A DNA stretch of 64,000 bases from Pseudarthrobacter sulfonivorans (lineage in GTDB: Bacteria; Actinomycetota; Actinomycetes; Actinomycetales; Micrococcaceae): the NCBI RefSeq assembly GCF_001484605.1, contig NZ_CP013747.1:4154001-4218000 (forward strand), in the 5' to 3' direction. Position 1 is the stretch's first letter; every line of letters begins with the position of its first letter. Positions 8,003-16,599 of the stretch are shown piece after piece. The translations under genes were made by a program, and so were the position numbers. A model generated the notes under the pieces. That model made no database searches, was not told the DNA's origin, and saw only the letters and a program-made list of their open reading frames with translations.

Positions 8003-8995
8003 GTGGGTTTGGACTTTACGGCGATCGACTTCGAGACGGCCAATGGCTTCCGGGGTTCACCGTGCGCGGTTGGCCTGACAAAAGTGCGCGGCGGGCGCGT
8101 GGTGGACGAGGCGTCGTGGCTGATGCGGCCTCCGGTCAACCACGACCACTTCGAGTACCACAACGTCAGGGTCCACGGCATCAAGGCCACGGACGTCGCG
8201 GGCCGTCCCCGCTTCGGTGACCTGTTCCCGGAGATTGGCGCCTTCATCGGGGACGATATCCTGGCGGCGCACAACGCGGCCTTTGACCTGGGAGTGATCC
8301 GGTCAGGGCTTGAGGTCTCCGGCCTGCCCGGCCCTGCCTACGACTACGTCTGCACCGTGATGCTGGCCCGGCGCTGCTACTCCCTGGTCTCCAATTCCTT
8401 GCCGTTCGCCGCGGAGGAAGCCGGCGTGCCGCTGGTCAACCACCACGACGCCGCAGAAGACGCCCGCGCCTGCGCCGGCATCCTGATCGACATCGCTGCG
8501 CGGAACAACGCCAACAGCATTGCCGAGCTCTACCTGTCGCTGGGCCTGGTCCTGCCGCATCAGGAGGCGTTTGACCCGGCGCACGATGTCCTGTCCAAAG
8601 CCAGCCTTACCGCCCTTGCCGGTGCCGCTGGCGGAGGCAGCGCCGCGCTGGTGCGCCCGTTCCTGTCCGGGTGGCCGGAGGAGGGCGACAACCCCGTACC
8701 CAATGCCGACGCCGAACCCTCCCACCCGCTGTACGGCCAGACCGTCGTCTTCACCGGCGAGCTCTCCATGGCCCGGCCGGAAGCGAAGGTGCGTTCGGCC
8801 GAGCTGGGTGCCCGGCCGGAAAGCCGGGTAACCGCCCGCACCACGGTGCTGGTGGTGGGTGACGGCTTTGTGGCCGCGGACCTGCGGTCCGGCAGGCTGA
8901 CCGGCAAGGCCCGGCGCGTCCTGGAGCTCCACGACCGCGGCCAGCCCATCGAAGTACTCTCCGAAGGCGAGTTCCTGCAGATGGTGGGCGGCTGA
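8003..8995 (+). CDS. DEDDh exonuclease with C-terminal BRCT domain
   Basis: This 330-aa protein has an RNase T/DnaQ-type 3'-5' exonuclease domain: DFTAIDFETANG supplies catalytic Asp and Glu, ILAAHNAAFDLGVI the second Asp, and NHHDAAEDARACAGI the His-Asp pair. A C-terminal BRCT-like region, HPLYGQTVVFTGELSMARPE to VEVLSEGEF-like text, matches the module in NAD-dependent ligases and DnaQ-BRCT proteins. It probably acts in DNA repair or nucleic-acid trimming. The GTG start follows a TAAAGT box (7990-7995) by 7 nt, suggesting a leaderless transcript. No operon partner is evident. Confidence 0.88.
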   Translation: MGLDFTAIDFETANGFRGSPCAVGLTKVRGGRVVDEASWLMRPPVNHDHFEYHNVRVHGIKATDVAGRPRFGDLFPEIGAFIGDDILAAHNAAFDLGVIRSGLEVSGLPGPAYDYVCTVMLARRCYSLVSNSLPFAAEEAGVPLVNHHDAAEDARACAGILIDIAARNNANSIAELYLSLGLVLPHQEAFDPAHDVLSKASLTALAGAAGGGSAALVRPFLSGWPEEGDNPVPNADAEPSHPLYGQTVVFTGELSMARPEAKVRSAELGARPESRVTARTTVLVVGDGFVAADLRSGRLTGKARRVLELHDRGQPIEVLSEGEFLQMVGG

Positions 8996-9038
8996 TAGGT
9001 AGATCGGGTTGTCACCTGCCTACCAGCTGGGCGCCCGC

Positions 9039-9911
9039 TCAGGTGAGGGCGGGTAAGCCGACGAGGTCGGCGCTCACCTGCCAGAGCCGCGCTGCGGCAG
9101 CCGTGTCGTAGCTCAGCGGGGAGGACTTCCTGGGCTGCCTGTCGGCGAAGTAGCGGCCGGTCACCCGCGCGAGCTGGGCGACCGACGCCACGTGGATTGA
9201 TGTGGCCGCGCCCTTAGCCGGGGCTTTCATGAACGGTCGCAGCAGCGGCACGAGCAGACGCTGCGTTCGCCCCGGATCCTCGGCGCCGAACCCCGTGCTC
9301 ACCAGGCCCGGGTGCACGGCGTTCGCCGTGACCGAGGTTCCCTGGAGGCGCCTGGCCAGCTCATACGCGAACATCACGTTGGCCAGTTTGGACTGGTTGT
9401 AGGCCCGTGCGCCGGAGTACGCGCGCTCGCCCTGCAGGTCGTCGAAGTCGATCCGACCCATCGACTGTGCGTTGGAGGCGACCATGACCACCCGCGCGGC
9501 GGGGCCTTGTTTCAGTCGTTGGAGCAGCAGATTGGTGAGCAGGAACGGCGCGAGATGGTTGAGGGCGAAGGTGCGCTCGAGCGCGTCGGCGGTCACGTGC
9601 CGGGTGTTCCAATAGCCGCCGACGTTGTTGACGAGCACGTCGATCCGGGGGAGACCGGTGAGTACCTCGTCGGCCAGCCGCCGCACCTCCGACTGGCTCG
9701 ACAGGTCAGCGACGAACGCGTGTACCTCGCCGTCGACGGATGCCCGGATGTCTCGCACCGCGCCGTCCGTGCGTTCGCGATCGCGACCGGTGATCGCCAC
9801 CGTCGCACCCAGCGCGGCCAGCCCGAGGGCGGTTGCCTTGCCGATGCCGCTGGTTGCGCCGGTGACCAGTACGGTCTGGCCGGTCATTGTGTGGGGGTGG
9901 ATCTCATTCAT
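9039..9911 (-). CDS. SDR family NAD(P)-dependent oxidoreductase
   Basis: This 290-aa short-chain dehydrogenase has the cofactor motif TGATSGIGKATALGLA, NNVGGYW for the NNAG position, and the catalytic YNQSK. It resembles the retinol dehydrogenase/protochlorophyllide reductase-like subgroup. The ATG at 9911 is chosen because AAGGA precedes it by about 8 nt. It is the third gene of a probable operon behind the quinone reductase and the DUF4386 gene, with gaps of about 40 bp, and downstream of the TetR operators. The substrate cannot be read from the sequence. Confidence 0.9.
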   Translation of the reverse strand: MNEIHPHTMTGQTVLVTGATSGIGKATALGLAALGATVAITGRDRERTDGAVRDIRASVDGEVHAFVADLSSQSEVRRLADEVLTGLPRIDVLVNNVGGYWNTRHVTADALERTFALNHLAPFLLTNLLLQRLKQGPAARVVMVASNAQSMGRIDFDDLQGERAYSGARAYNQSKLANVMFAYELARRLQGTSVTANAVHPGLVSTGFGAEDPGRTQRLLVPLLRPFMKAPAKGAATSIHVASVAQLARVTGRYFADRQPRKSSPLSYDTAAAARLWQVSADLVGLPALT

Positions 9912-9953
9912 CGTCGAATTCCTTTTGTACGTCACGTGACTGCGGGGCACAGC

Positions 9954-10670
9954 TCAGGGCGCCTGGTCGTAGGCTTTTGGCTCGAAACCCCTGATGATCA
10001 GCCAGAAGCCAAGCGCCACCTCGAGCAGGCCGCCCGGGATCGTCAGGATGAGGCCGATGTGGAGGCCAAAGATCTCGGCGATGGCGCCAGCAGCGAAGAT
10101 CGCGTAGCCGGCCATGCCCCACACCGACAGGAAGCGGGGCAGCAGACGACTGCGAAACAACAGTGCGAACAGGAAGATGCACCCGATTCCCAGCGCCATC
10201 ATGGCGATTTGGTAGGCCAGGGTATTGCCCGCCACGGCGAGCGCGCCGAGGGATTGCGCCCACTCTGCGCCCGCCGGTCCGGAAACAACGGACTGCTGGG
10301 CAATGGGCACGATCATGAGCACGGCCAGCACACCCACCGTCAGCAGCACGACCTCGAAAATCATTGTGGCCAGATAAATCAGTGCGGTTCGCCGGCCGTG
10401 AGTCTCGATGATCGGAAAGAACAGCACCGCCTTGCCAACATCCACCAGCACGTTCAGCAACATGAGGAACGCGCCGAGCACCAGGGTGGTCTGCTGTGCG
10501 GCGACCGAGGCGAGAAAGTCGGGTGCGCCGACTACGGAGGCGACCAGGGCGGCGCCAATTCCGTATACCAGGAACCCCGACAGGAAGAGCCCGCCGATCA
10601 GCCGCGACGTCGCTTTGCGTGAACTTTTCAGCGCTGGCGCCTGGCCGGCTCCAAGAGTTGATGTGGACAT
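9954..10670 (-). CDS. DUF4386-like integral membrane protein
   Basis: This 238-aa protein has about six hydrophobic segments, among them LIGGLFLSGFLVYGIGAALVA, LGAFLMLLNVLVDVGKAVLFF, MIFEVVLLTVGVLAVLMIV and MAGYAIFAAGAIAEIFG. The spacing and the pattern resemble DUF4386. The start at 10670 follows a GAAAGAAGAAG ribosome site. No catalytic motif is visible and the function is unknown. It lies in the middle of the TetR-controlled cassette. Confidence 0.75.
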   Translation of the reverse strand: MSTSTLGAGQAPALKSSRKATSRLIGGLFLSGFLVYGIGAALVASVVGAPDFLASVAAQQTTLVLGAFLMLLNVLVDVGKAVLFFPIIETHGRRTALIYLATMIFEVVLLTVGVLAVLMIVPIAQQSVVSGPAGAEWAQSLGALAVAGNTLAYQIAMMALGIGCIFLFALLFRSRLLPRFLSVWGMAGYAIFAAGAIAEIFGLHIGLILTIPGGLLEVALGFWLIIRGFEPKAYDQAP

Positions 10671-10707
10671 GGTCTTCTTCTTTCGTGTGGTGTAGAGGTG
10701 ACGGGGT

Positions 10708-11709
10708 TCAAACGGTGATGGAGATTTTGGCTTGAGCGTGGTCTTCGGCGAAATAGCGGAGGGCGTCTGCGGTCTCGGCGAGGGGGTAAGTGCGGTCGAT
10801 TGCCGGCGTGACCGTGCCAGATTCGATGAGCTCACGGAGCAGGTCGAGGTGGGCCGTGCCGGGAGTGGCCGTGAAGGTGCGCAGGTTTTGGCTGACGAAC
10901 CGCGACAGCAGCAGCGCGCGCAGGATACGGGGCAGGGGCCCAAGCACCGGGCCGCCGGTGCCGTTGGAGAGCACGAGCGTTCCGTGTGGAGTCAACGCCC
11001 GTCGGCTTGCGGTGAGGGTGTGGTTGCCGATGTTGTCGAGGATCACGTCGTAGCGCTGCGCACCCCGCGTGAAGTCATGCTCGGCGTAGTCGATCACGTG
11101 ATCGGCACCGAGCGACCGCACGAGGTCGGCATTTCGGCTGCTGCACACTGCGGTCACTTCCGCTCCGAGCGCGGCGGCGATCTGCACCGCGAACGTGCCC
11201 ACCCCACCGGATGCCCCGTTGATCAGGACCTGCTGCCCTGCCTTGAGCTGTCCGCCGTCACGCAGCGCCTGCAAGGCGGTTCGAGCTGCCAGAGGCACGC
11301 TGGCCGCCTGCTCGAACGAGAGGTTCGCCGGCTTGAGCGCCACCCGGCTGTCCGGTGCGCAGACGTAATCGGCGAAGCTCCCCGATTCGACCTCGGCATA
11401 CACTTCGTCACCCACGCGCAGCCGGGTTACGTCGACGCCGACCGCTTCTACCTGACCGGCGACGTCCTTCCCGCGAACAATGTTCCTGGGCGCTCGCAGC
11501 CCAAAGGCCAGGCGTGCAATGAGCGGACGGCCGGTCGTGTACACCCAGTCGGCGTGATTGATGGATGCCGCGCGCACCCGGATCAGCACCTCACCGTCCG
11601 CAATCTTCGGCTTAGCGACGCGTTCGAGGTGCAGGGCATCTGCGCGGCCATACCGGTGTTGCACGATCGCCTGCATTGTCGCTGTGGTCGGAGTCTGTGT
11701 TTCAGTCAT
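10708..11709 (-). CDS. NAD(P)-dependent alcohol dehydrogenase / quinone reductase (MDR family)
   Basis: This 333-aa medium-chain reductase without the structural zinc-binding segment starts MTETQTPTTATMQAIVQHRYG. It has the N-terminal GroES-like domain (VRAASINHADWVYTTGRP, GKDVAGQVEAVG), the Rossmann motif VLINGASGGVGTFAVQIA, and an ending typical of quinone oxidoreductases. It probably reduces quinones or reactive enones with NADPH. It is the promoter-proximal gene of the minus-strand cassette, and its 5' region contains two copies of a TetR-type operator shared with the divergent regulator. Confidence 0.9.
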   Translation of the reverse strand: MTETQTPTTATMQAIVQHRYGRADALHLERVAKPKIADGEVLIRVRAASINHADWVYTTGRPLIARLAFGLRAPRNIVRGKDVAGQVEAVGVDVTRLRVGDEVYAEVESGSFADYVCAPDSRVALKPANLSFEQAASVPLAARTALQALRDGGQLKAGQQVLINGASGGVGTFAVQIAAALGAEVTAVCSSRNADLVRSLGADHVIDYAEHDFTRGAQRYDVILDNIGNHTLTASRRALTPHGTLVLSNGTGGPVLGPLPRILRALLLSRFVSQNLRTFTATPGTAHLDLLRELIESGTVTPAIDRTYPLAETADALRYFAEDHAQAKISITV

Positions 11710-11737
11710 CGTCGTGTTCCGTTCGTGAACCGGGGCG

Positions 11738-11785
11738 ACCATACAGTGTAAGGTCGTGTTCGAAAGTTACCATACACTGTATGGT
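11738..11785. promoter_or_regulatory. Twin operators in the TetR/quinone-reductase intergenic region
   Basis: Two copies of the same 17-bp inverted repeat are present. ACCATACACTGTATGGT at 11769-11785 is perfectly symmetric around its central base. ACCATACAGTGTAAGGT at 11738-11754 has one mismatch between arms. Their centres are 31 bp apart, about three helical turns, so both face the same side of the DNA. The second copy directly abuts a TTGACT -35 box (11786-11791) reading towards the TetR gene. Binding by the adjacent TetR protein is inference, but strong from the position. Confidence 0.8.
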
Positions 11786-11829
11786 TTGACTAGAGTCGAA
11801 TGAAAAGTAGGTCGAGAGGATAGGGACCC

Positions 11830-12504
11830 GTGGTATCCGCAGTAAAGAACGAGAGGGCCCGGACGCCCGTCACGCGCGAACGGGCGCTGCGACTGGCGGT
11901 CGCGGTCGCCGATGCCGGCGGCATCGAGTCCCTGAGCATGCGCAAGCTGGCCCGTGAACTCGGCATCGAGGCGATGTCGCTGTACTACCACGTGAAAAGC
12001 AAGGACGAGATTCTCGACGGCATGGTCGAACTCGTCGTTGGCGAGATGGTCCTGGCGCGCAGTGACGCCGAGTGGAAGACGGCCCTGCGTGAACGTGCGG
12101 AGTCGGCGCGAACTGTGTTGGCGCGGCATCCATGGGCCATCAGCATGATGGACGCGCGGAACACCGGGGCGTCCATGAGATTTCATGACGACATGATCGG
12201 ATGCCTGGTGGGCAGCGGTTTTTCGATTCCGCTGGCCGCGCACGCGTTGTCAGTGGTGGACAGCTACGTGCACGGGTTCGCGTTGCAGGAGGCCTCCCTG
12301 CCCCTCGACGAGTCCGGCCATATCGGTGTCGCGACCGAGAGCATCATGGAGCAGAGGGACATGACGGAGTTCCCGTACCTCACCCGGATGGCGGTTGAGC
12401 ACATTCTGCAGCCGGGATATGCCTACGGCCATGAGTTCGAGTTCGGCATTCGGCTCATTCTCGATGGCCTCGAGGCCGCCTTCACCTCGGTCGATCCGCC
12501 ATAA
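11830..12504 (+). CDS. TetR/AcrR family transcriptional regulator
   Basis: This 224-aa protein has an N-terminal TetR helix-turn-helix (TRERALRLAVAVADAGGIESLSM, RKLARELGIEAMSLYYHVKSKDEIL) and a C-terminal TetR_C-type ligand domain containing LARHPWAISMMDARNTGASMRFHDD. The GTG at 11830 follows GAGAGGATAGGGA. It is encoded divergently from the quinone reductase-DUF4386-SDR genes with two palindromic operators between them, the standard arrangement for a repressor of that cassette. The inducer is unknown. Confidence 0.92.
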   Translation: MVSAVKNERARTPVTRERALRLAVAVADAGGIESLSMRKLARELGIEAMSLYYHVKSKDEILDGMVELVVGEMVLARSDAEWKTALRERAESARTVLARHPWAISMMDARNTGASMRFHDDMIGCLVGSGFSIPLAAHALSVVDSYVHGFALQEASLPLDESGHIGVATESIMEQRDMTEFPYLTRMAVEHILQPGYAYGHEFEFGIRLILDGLEAAFTSVDPP

Positions 12505-12587
12505 CTCCTGCATCTGATGGCACGGTGCAGCGTTCATCCGGCGCAACAAATCTTCCCTGCGGCGTGCCCGGCTCCTAGCCTTGCAAG

Positions 12588-13106
12588 ATGAGCAAACTAA
12601 CGGACGGCCAAACAACCGGAATCAACTGGTCCGCCGTGTTCGCCTTTCCCAACCCCGTCAATGAATACGCGGCCCGGATCACCGCCGGCCTGGTGGTGCT
12701 CCTCGCGGGCGCCACACTGCTGAGCGGGTCCGTTTGGGGACTCGTGCTGATCGCCGCGGGCTTCTGGCTACGGGTGCTGTTCGGCCCACGGATTTCACCG
12801 CTGGCCCTGCTCTCCGTCAAGGTCCTGGCACCCCGTCTGGGCCGCGTTCGCCTGGTTCCCGGACCGCCCAAGCGTTTTGCCCAGGGCATGGGAACGGTGG
12901 TGTCCACGGCTGCGCTGATCCTGTTCCTTGCCGGTGCCGCCCCCGCAGCCTGGATTACGCTCGCGGTACTCATTGCCGCTGCCTCCCTGGAGGCCTTCGC
13001 CGGATTCTGCCTGGGCTGCGTCATCTTCGGAGTGCTGCAGCGCCGGGGCCTGATCCCGGAAGACATCTGCGAGGCCTGCAACAACGTCGCGCTCAAGCGG
13101 TCGTAA
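12588..13106 (+). CDS. DUF4395 domain-containing membrane protein
   Basis: This 172-aa protein has four hydrophobic stretches and the DUF4395 pattern: FAFPNPVNEYAARITAG at the start, FWLRVLFGPRISPLALL, GPPKRFAQGMG, and the Cys-containing FAGFCLGCVIFGVLQ. The CLGC pair and a nearby CEAC suggest a redox or thiol-related membrane role, as in homologs found beside thiosulfate sulfurtransferase or thioredoxin genes; this is inference. A TAGCCT box (12576-12581) lies 6 nt before the ATG, so the transcript may be leaderless. The 3' end overlaps the convergent ADP-ribosylglycohydrolase gene by 14 bp. Confidence 0.85.
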   Translation: MSKLTDGQTTGINWSAVFAFPNPVNEYAARITAGLVVLLAGATLLSGSVWGLVLIAAGFWLRVLFGPRISPLALLSVKVLAPRLGRVRLVPGPPKRFAQGMGTVVSTAALILFLAGAAPAAWITLAVLIAAASLEAFAGFCLGCVIFGVLQRRGLIPEDICEACNNVALKRS

Positions 13107-14175
13107 CGCCCACCAGCAGATCGGCCATGCCGCGGATGACGTCCGGAGCTTCCAGGGCGTCGAGCCACTCCGCTGGCAGGCACTCTTGGCCGTAGTAGGC
13201 ACCCAGAATGTTTCCCGCGATGGATCCCGTGGAATCGCTGCCGCCGCTGTGGTTGACGGCCAATGCCATGGCCGCCCGGAAATGGTCCTCCGGCGACAGG
13301 GCGGAGTCCGCGTCCGGCGCAGTGGCCAGGACAGCGTAAAGCCCGACGGCGAACGCCTCCTCCGCGACCCAGCCCTCGCCCAGCTGCCGAACCAGTTCCT
13401 CCGGCGACAGGACGCCTGTTCCTGCACAGCGGATGGCCGCTTCGAGCCGCTCGGGAAGTTCCGCCGCCACATCCTTCAGGCCTCGGACCTCGGTGAGGAC
13501 CGTCGCAGCCGCGTCCGCCAGGGCGTCCCCGGCCACCAGACGGTGGATCAGCAGGCTGAAGCTGCCGGCACTTTGCCGTGCGGACGGGTGGCCATGTGTC
13601 AGGGAGGCGGCGTCGGCACTCAACTTATAGACGGCGTCGGACGCTATGAAGGGAAGCAGGCCGAACGGTGCCGACCGCTTCACCGTTCCGCGGCCCTTCG
13701 AATCCGGGTTCACGGGCCGGTACACCGTTCCCATTTCGCCGGTGGCCAACCCGCTGATGCACGCGTCTTCCGGGGCGCGGCGGTGCCTCAGGACCTCGTT
13801 GCCGTCGATCCACCGCGGCGGCTGTGCCGGGGCCTGCGGCGGTACGGATTCGCCCTGGGTGGCCAGCCAGCGGAGGTAGGCCAGCCAGAGGCAGGCGTTC
13901 GCATCGGCACCCACGCCGTCATTGGCCCATTCGAGCACCTCCACCAGCCCGTCAACGGTGTACAGCGTCAGCTGCGTGTCGTCCGAGAAGTGGCTGCCGC
14001 CGTCGAGCGCTGCGAAGTCCGTCAGGCCCGCGGGGCCGAAGCGCTGGCGGATGGCCTCGATCGGGTCGAACTCCACCGCGTAGCCCAGCGAGTCTCCCAG
14101 TGCGCCGCCCAGGAGGCAGCCGTGGATACGGGACTTCAGCGGGGGCGCGGCAACGGCGCCCGGTTCAATGCTCAT
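13093..14175 (-). CDS. ADP-ribosylglycohydrolase family protein
   Basis: This 360-aa DraG/ARH-fold protein carries the dinuclear metal motifs GCLLGGALGDSLGYAVEF, HFSDDTQLTLYTVDGL and NHSGGSDSTGSIAGNILGAYYG. The family removes ADP-ribose from proteins or nucleic acids, or hydrolyses related N-glycosidic bonds. The ATG at 14175 has a TAAATT box (14183-14188) 7 nt upstream on the same strand, consistent with a leaderless mRNA. No dedicated ADP-ribosyltransferase is visible nearby, so the target is unknown. Confidence 0.92.
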   Translation of the reverse strand: MSIEPGAVAAPPLKSRIHGCLLGGALGDSLGYAVEFDPIEAIRQRFGPAGLTDFAALDGGSHFSDDTQLTLYTVDGLVEVLEWANDGVGADANACLWLAYLRWLATQGESVPPQAPAQPPRWIDGNEVLRHRRAPEDACISGLATGEMGTVYRPVNPDSKGRGTVKRSAPFGLLPFIASDAVYKLSADAASLTHGHPSARQSAGSFSLLIHRLVAGDALADAAATVLTEVRGLKDVAAELPERLEAAIRCAGTGVLSPEELVRQLGEGWVAEEAFAVGLYAVLATAPDADSALSPEDHFRAAMALAVNHSGGSDSTGSIAGNILGAYYGQECLPAEWLDALEAPDVIRGMADLLVGVTTA

Positions 14176-14317
14176 GACAGTAAATTTACCGTGGGGCGAA
14201 GGTGGAACGCGCCGGGGCGCCACGCCGTCCGTCCACTAAGCTCGGACTCAGCCAACGCCCAGAATCCCTTGGCAGAATGCAAAGGCACCAAACCCCAACG
14301 ATAAGGATTGCCCCACC

Positions 14318-15346
14318 ATGACCACGCCTGTGCCCGTCCACCGTGATCCCGCCCCCGGGCTGACTGCCGGCAGCGGTGCCGAAATCCGGCACGGGCTGGT
14401 GTCCAGGCTGTCTGCCGAAGCCTTTGGCAGCCTTTTCATCGTGGTGGCAGGCCTGGGCGTGCCGCTGTTCTCCATCCCGCAGTCCAGCCCGCTGCCCGCC
14501 GCGCTCGCAGCAGGCCTGGCAGTGACCGCGGCGATGCTGGCCTTCGGCTACGTTTCCGGCGGACACTTCAACCCGGCGGTGACCGTTGGCCACGCCGTCG
14601 CCGGCCGGATCCGGCTCGGTGACGCCGCTGCTTACATCGGCGCGCAGCTGGTGGGCGGGCTTCTCGGCGCCCTCGCACTCTTCGGCATCCTGCGCACACT
14701 GCCGGGCATCCAGGACAGCCGCACGGCGTTCGACACCGTGACCGCCGGATTCGGCGAACATTCCATCATCCAGGCGCCCCTCGCCGGCGTGCTCCTGCTG
14801 GAAGTGCTCGGGGCCGCCATCCTGGTTGCAGTCTTCCTGGGCACCACCGCACGCAACAACGTCAACAAAACGGCAGCCGCCGTAGCCGTGGGCCTCGCCT
14901 TCGCGGTCCTGCTGCAGCTGGGCCTGTCCGTGGGCAATGCGCCGTTCAACCCCGCCCGCGCCACGGCCTCGGCCGTCTTCAGCTCCAGCTGGTCCCTTGA
15001 GCAGCTGTGGCTTTTCTGGGTTGCTCCCTTGGCGGGCGCAGCCATCGCCGGGCTGGTCTTCCGTGGGTTCGCCGAGCCGGTTGCTGCCGTTACTGCTTCG
15101 GCCGCTGGATCAGCCGCTGACGGGTCAGTAGATGACGGCAGTGAGGCCGACGACGTTGTGGATTTTGACGACGACGAGGATGCCGACGAGGAGGATGCCG
15201 ACGTCGATGGCGTCGTCGCCGACGAGTCCGCTGCGGTGCCCGCCAAGGCACCTGCTCCGGCCACGCCCGCACCGGCTCATGCCGCCGCGGACGAGCCGGA
15301 CAACCACGACGAGGCCCAGGAATTCTTCGACGGAAAGCGCGGCTAG
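14318..15346 (+). CDS. MIP family aquaporin with acidic C-terminal tail
   Basis: This 342-aa membrane channel has six hydrophobic segments and the two half-helix motifs GHFNPAVTVGHAV and PFNPARATASAVF, both with intact NPA. The short loop E and overall spacing suggest a water channel more than a glycerol facilitator. After the last membrane segment (near residue 255) comes a tail of about 85 residues very rich in Asp and Glu (VVDFDDDEDADEEDADVDG), then Ala/Pro-rich sequence; this is atypical for the family. AAGGA about 10 nt upstream supports the ATG. The tail may be a cytosolic low-complexity extension. Confidence 0.92.
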   Translation: MTTPVPVHRDPAPGLTAGSGAEIRHGLVSRLSAEAFGSLFIVVAGLGVPLFSIPQSSPLPAALAAGLAVTAAMLAFGYVSGGHFNPAVTVGHAVAGRIRLGDAAAYIGAQLVGGLLGALALFGILRTLPGIQDSRTAFDTVTAGFGEHSIIQAPLAGVLLLEVLGAAILVAVFLGTTARNNVNKTAAAVAVGLAFAVLLQLGLSVGNAPFNPARATASAVFSSSWSLEQLWLFWVAPLAGAAIAGLVFRGFAEPVAAVTASAAGSAADGSVDDGSEADDVVDFDDDEDADEEDADVDGVVADESAAVPAKAPAPATPAPAHAAADEPDNHDEAQEFFDGKRG

Positions 15347-15417
15347 CTGGCCTGACTGGGCAACGGCCTGTTGCGGCGGTTTCCTAAACTGTCGGTGGCA
15401 GCCGCTAGCGTAAGAAT

Positions 15418-16599
15418 ATGCGGTTATTGCACACATCGGACTGGCACTTGGGCAGGTCCTTCCACGGCGTCGGGATGCTGGACGCCCAGCGGTCATTTGT
15501 TGATCAGCTCGTCAGCGCTGTCACCGGAAATGCTGTCGACGTCGTCCTGATCGCCGGCGATGTCTACGACCGCGCCCTGCCCGGCGTCGACGTCGTGGGG
15601 CTGTTGGACGATGCCCTGGTGCGGCTCACGGCGGCCGGCGCCACTGTGGTGCTGACATCCGGCAACCACGACTCCGCCATCCGGCTGGGCTTCGCCTCCC
15701 GGCTGCTGGAACGTGGCGGCGTCCACTTGCGGACCCGGCTGGCGGACCTGGACCAGCCCGTCGTCCTGCCCCTTGAGACAGGTGACGGCGGGACGCCCGG
15801 CGCCGTCCTGGCCATCTATGGAATCCCCTGGCTGGAACCGCGCCTCGTCGCCGAACAACTCGGTGCAGAAACAGCCAGCCACTTCGAAGTCACCCGCGCC
15901 GCCACTGACCGCATCCGGGCAGACCTCGCCGAGCGTAGCGCTGCGGGAACCGTCCATTCAGTGGTCCTGGCCCACACGTTCGCCAGCGGAGGGATCAGCT
16001 CCGACAGCGAGCGGGACCTCAGCATCGGGGGAGTCGGAGCCGTGCCCCTGGACCTCTTCGACGGATTCAGCTACACCGCGCTGGGTCACCTGCACGGCCG
16101 CCAGACCCTGTCGCCGCAGGTCAGGTACTCGGGTTCGCCCCTGGCCTACTCGTTCTCCGAAGCCAAGCACACCAAGGGAAGCTGGCTGATCGACGTCGGC
16201 CCGGACGGCGTGACCGGCGTATCGGACCTGTCGTGGGAAGCCCCGCGGAAGCTGGCTGTGCTCCGCGGCGATATCTCGGAGCTCCTGGAGTCCGCGGAAC
16301 ATTCCTGGGCCGAAGGTGCGTACTGCCAGATCACCCTGACGGATGAGCAGCGGCCGGCGCAGGCCATGGAGCGGCTGCGGGCCCGGTTTCCGGACACGCT
16401 GGTCCTCGGCTTTGATCCGCAGGGCGGCGCCGTCAAGGCGTCCAAGAGCTACAGCAGCCGGCTCGCCGAAGCCCAGGATGATCTCTCGCTCTGCTGCGGA
16501 TTCCTCGATCATGTGCGGGGGCGGGACGCGGACGACGCCGAGCGGTCGGCCATCGCCGCGGCGCTGGATAACGTACGCCTGACGGAGGCATCGCTATGA
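15418..16599 (+). CDS. sbcD: Exonuclease SbcCD, D subunit
   Basis: SbcD is the Mre11-type nuclease that with SbcC cuts hairpins and protein-blocked DNA ends. This 393-aa protein has the calcineurin-like metal motifs HTSDWHLGRSFHG, VLIAGDVYDRALP, LTSGNHDSAIRLG, VLAHTFASGG and ALGHLHGRQTL. A TAGCGT hexamer (15406-15411) is 6 nt before the ATG, indicating a possible leaderless start. The stop overlaps the sbcC ATG (ATGA), so the subunits are made together. Confidence 0.95.
   Translation: MRLLHTSDWHLGRSFHGVGMLDAQRSFVDQLVSAVTGNAVDVVLIAGDVYDRALPGVDVVGLLDDALVRLTAAGATVVLTSGNHDSAIRLGFASRLLERGGVHLRTRLADLDQPVVLPLETGDGGTPGAVLAIYGIPWLEPRLVAEQLGAETASHFEVTRAATDRIRADLAERSAAGTVHSVVLAHTFASGGISSDSERDLSIGGVGAVPLDLFDGFSYTALGHLHGRQTLSPQVRYSGSPLAYSFSEAKHTKGSWLIDVGPDGVTGVSDLSWEAPRKLAVLRGDISELLESAEHSWAEGAYCQITLTDEQRPAQAMERLRARFPDTLVLGFDPQGGAVKASKSYSSRLAEAQDDLSLCCGFLDHVRGRDADDAERSAIAAALDNVRLTEASL

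Noticed and set aside
13093..13106. Frameshift or misassembly where DUF4395 and the ADP-ribosylglycohydrolase gene overlap
   Set aside because: Both proteins end normally, and a 14-bp convergent overlap is not unusual.
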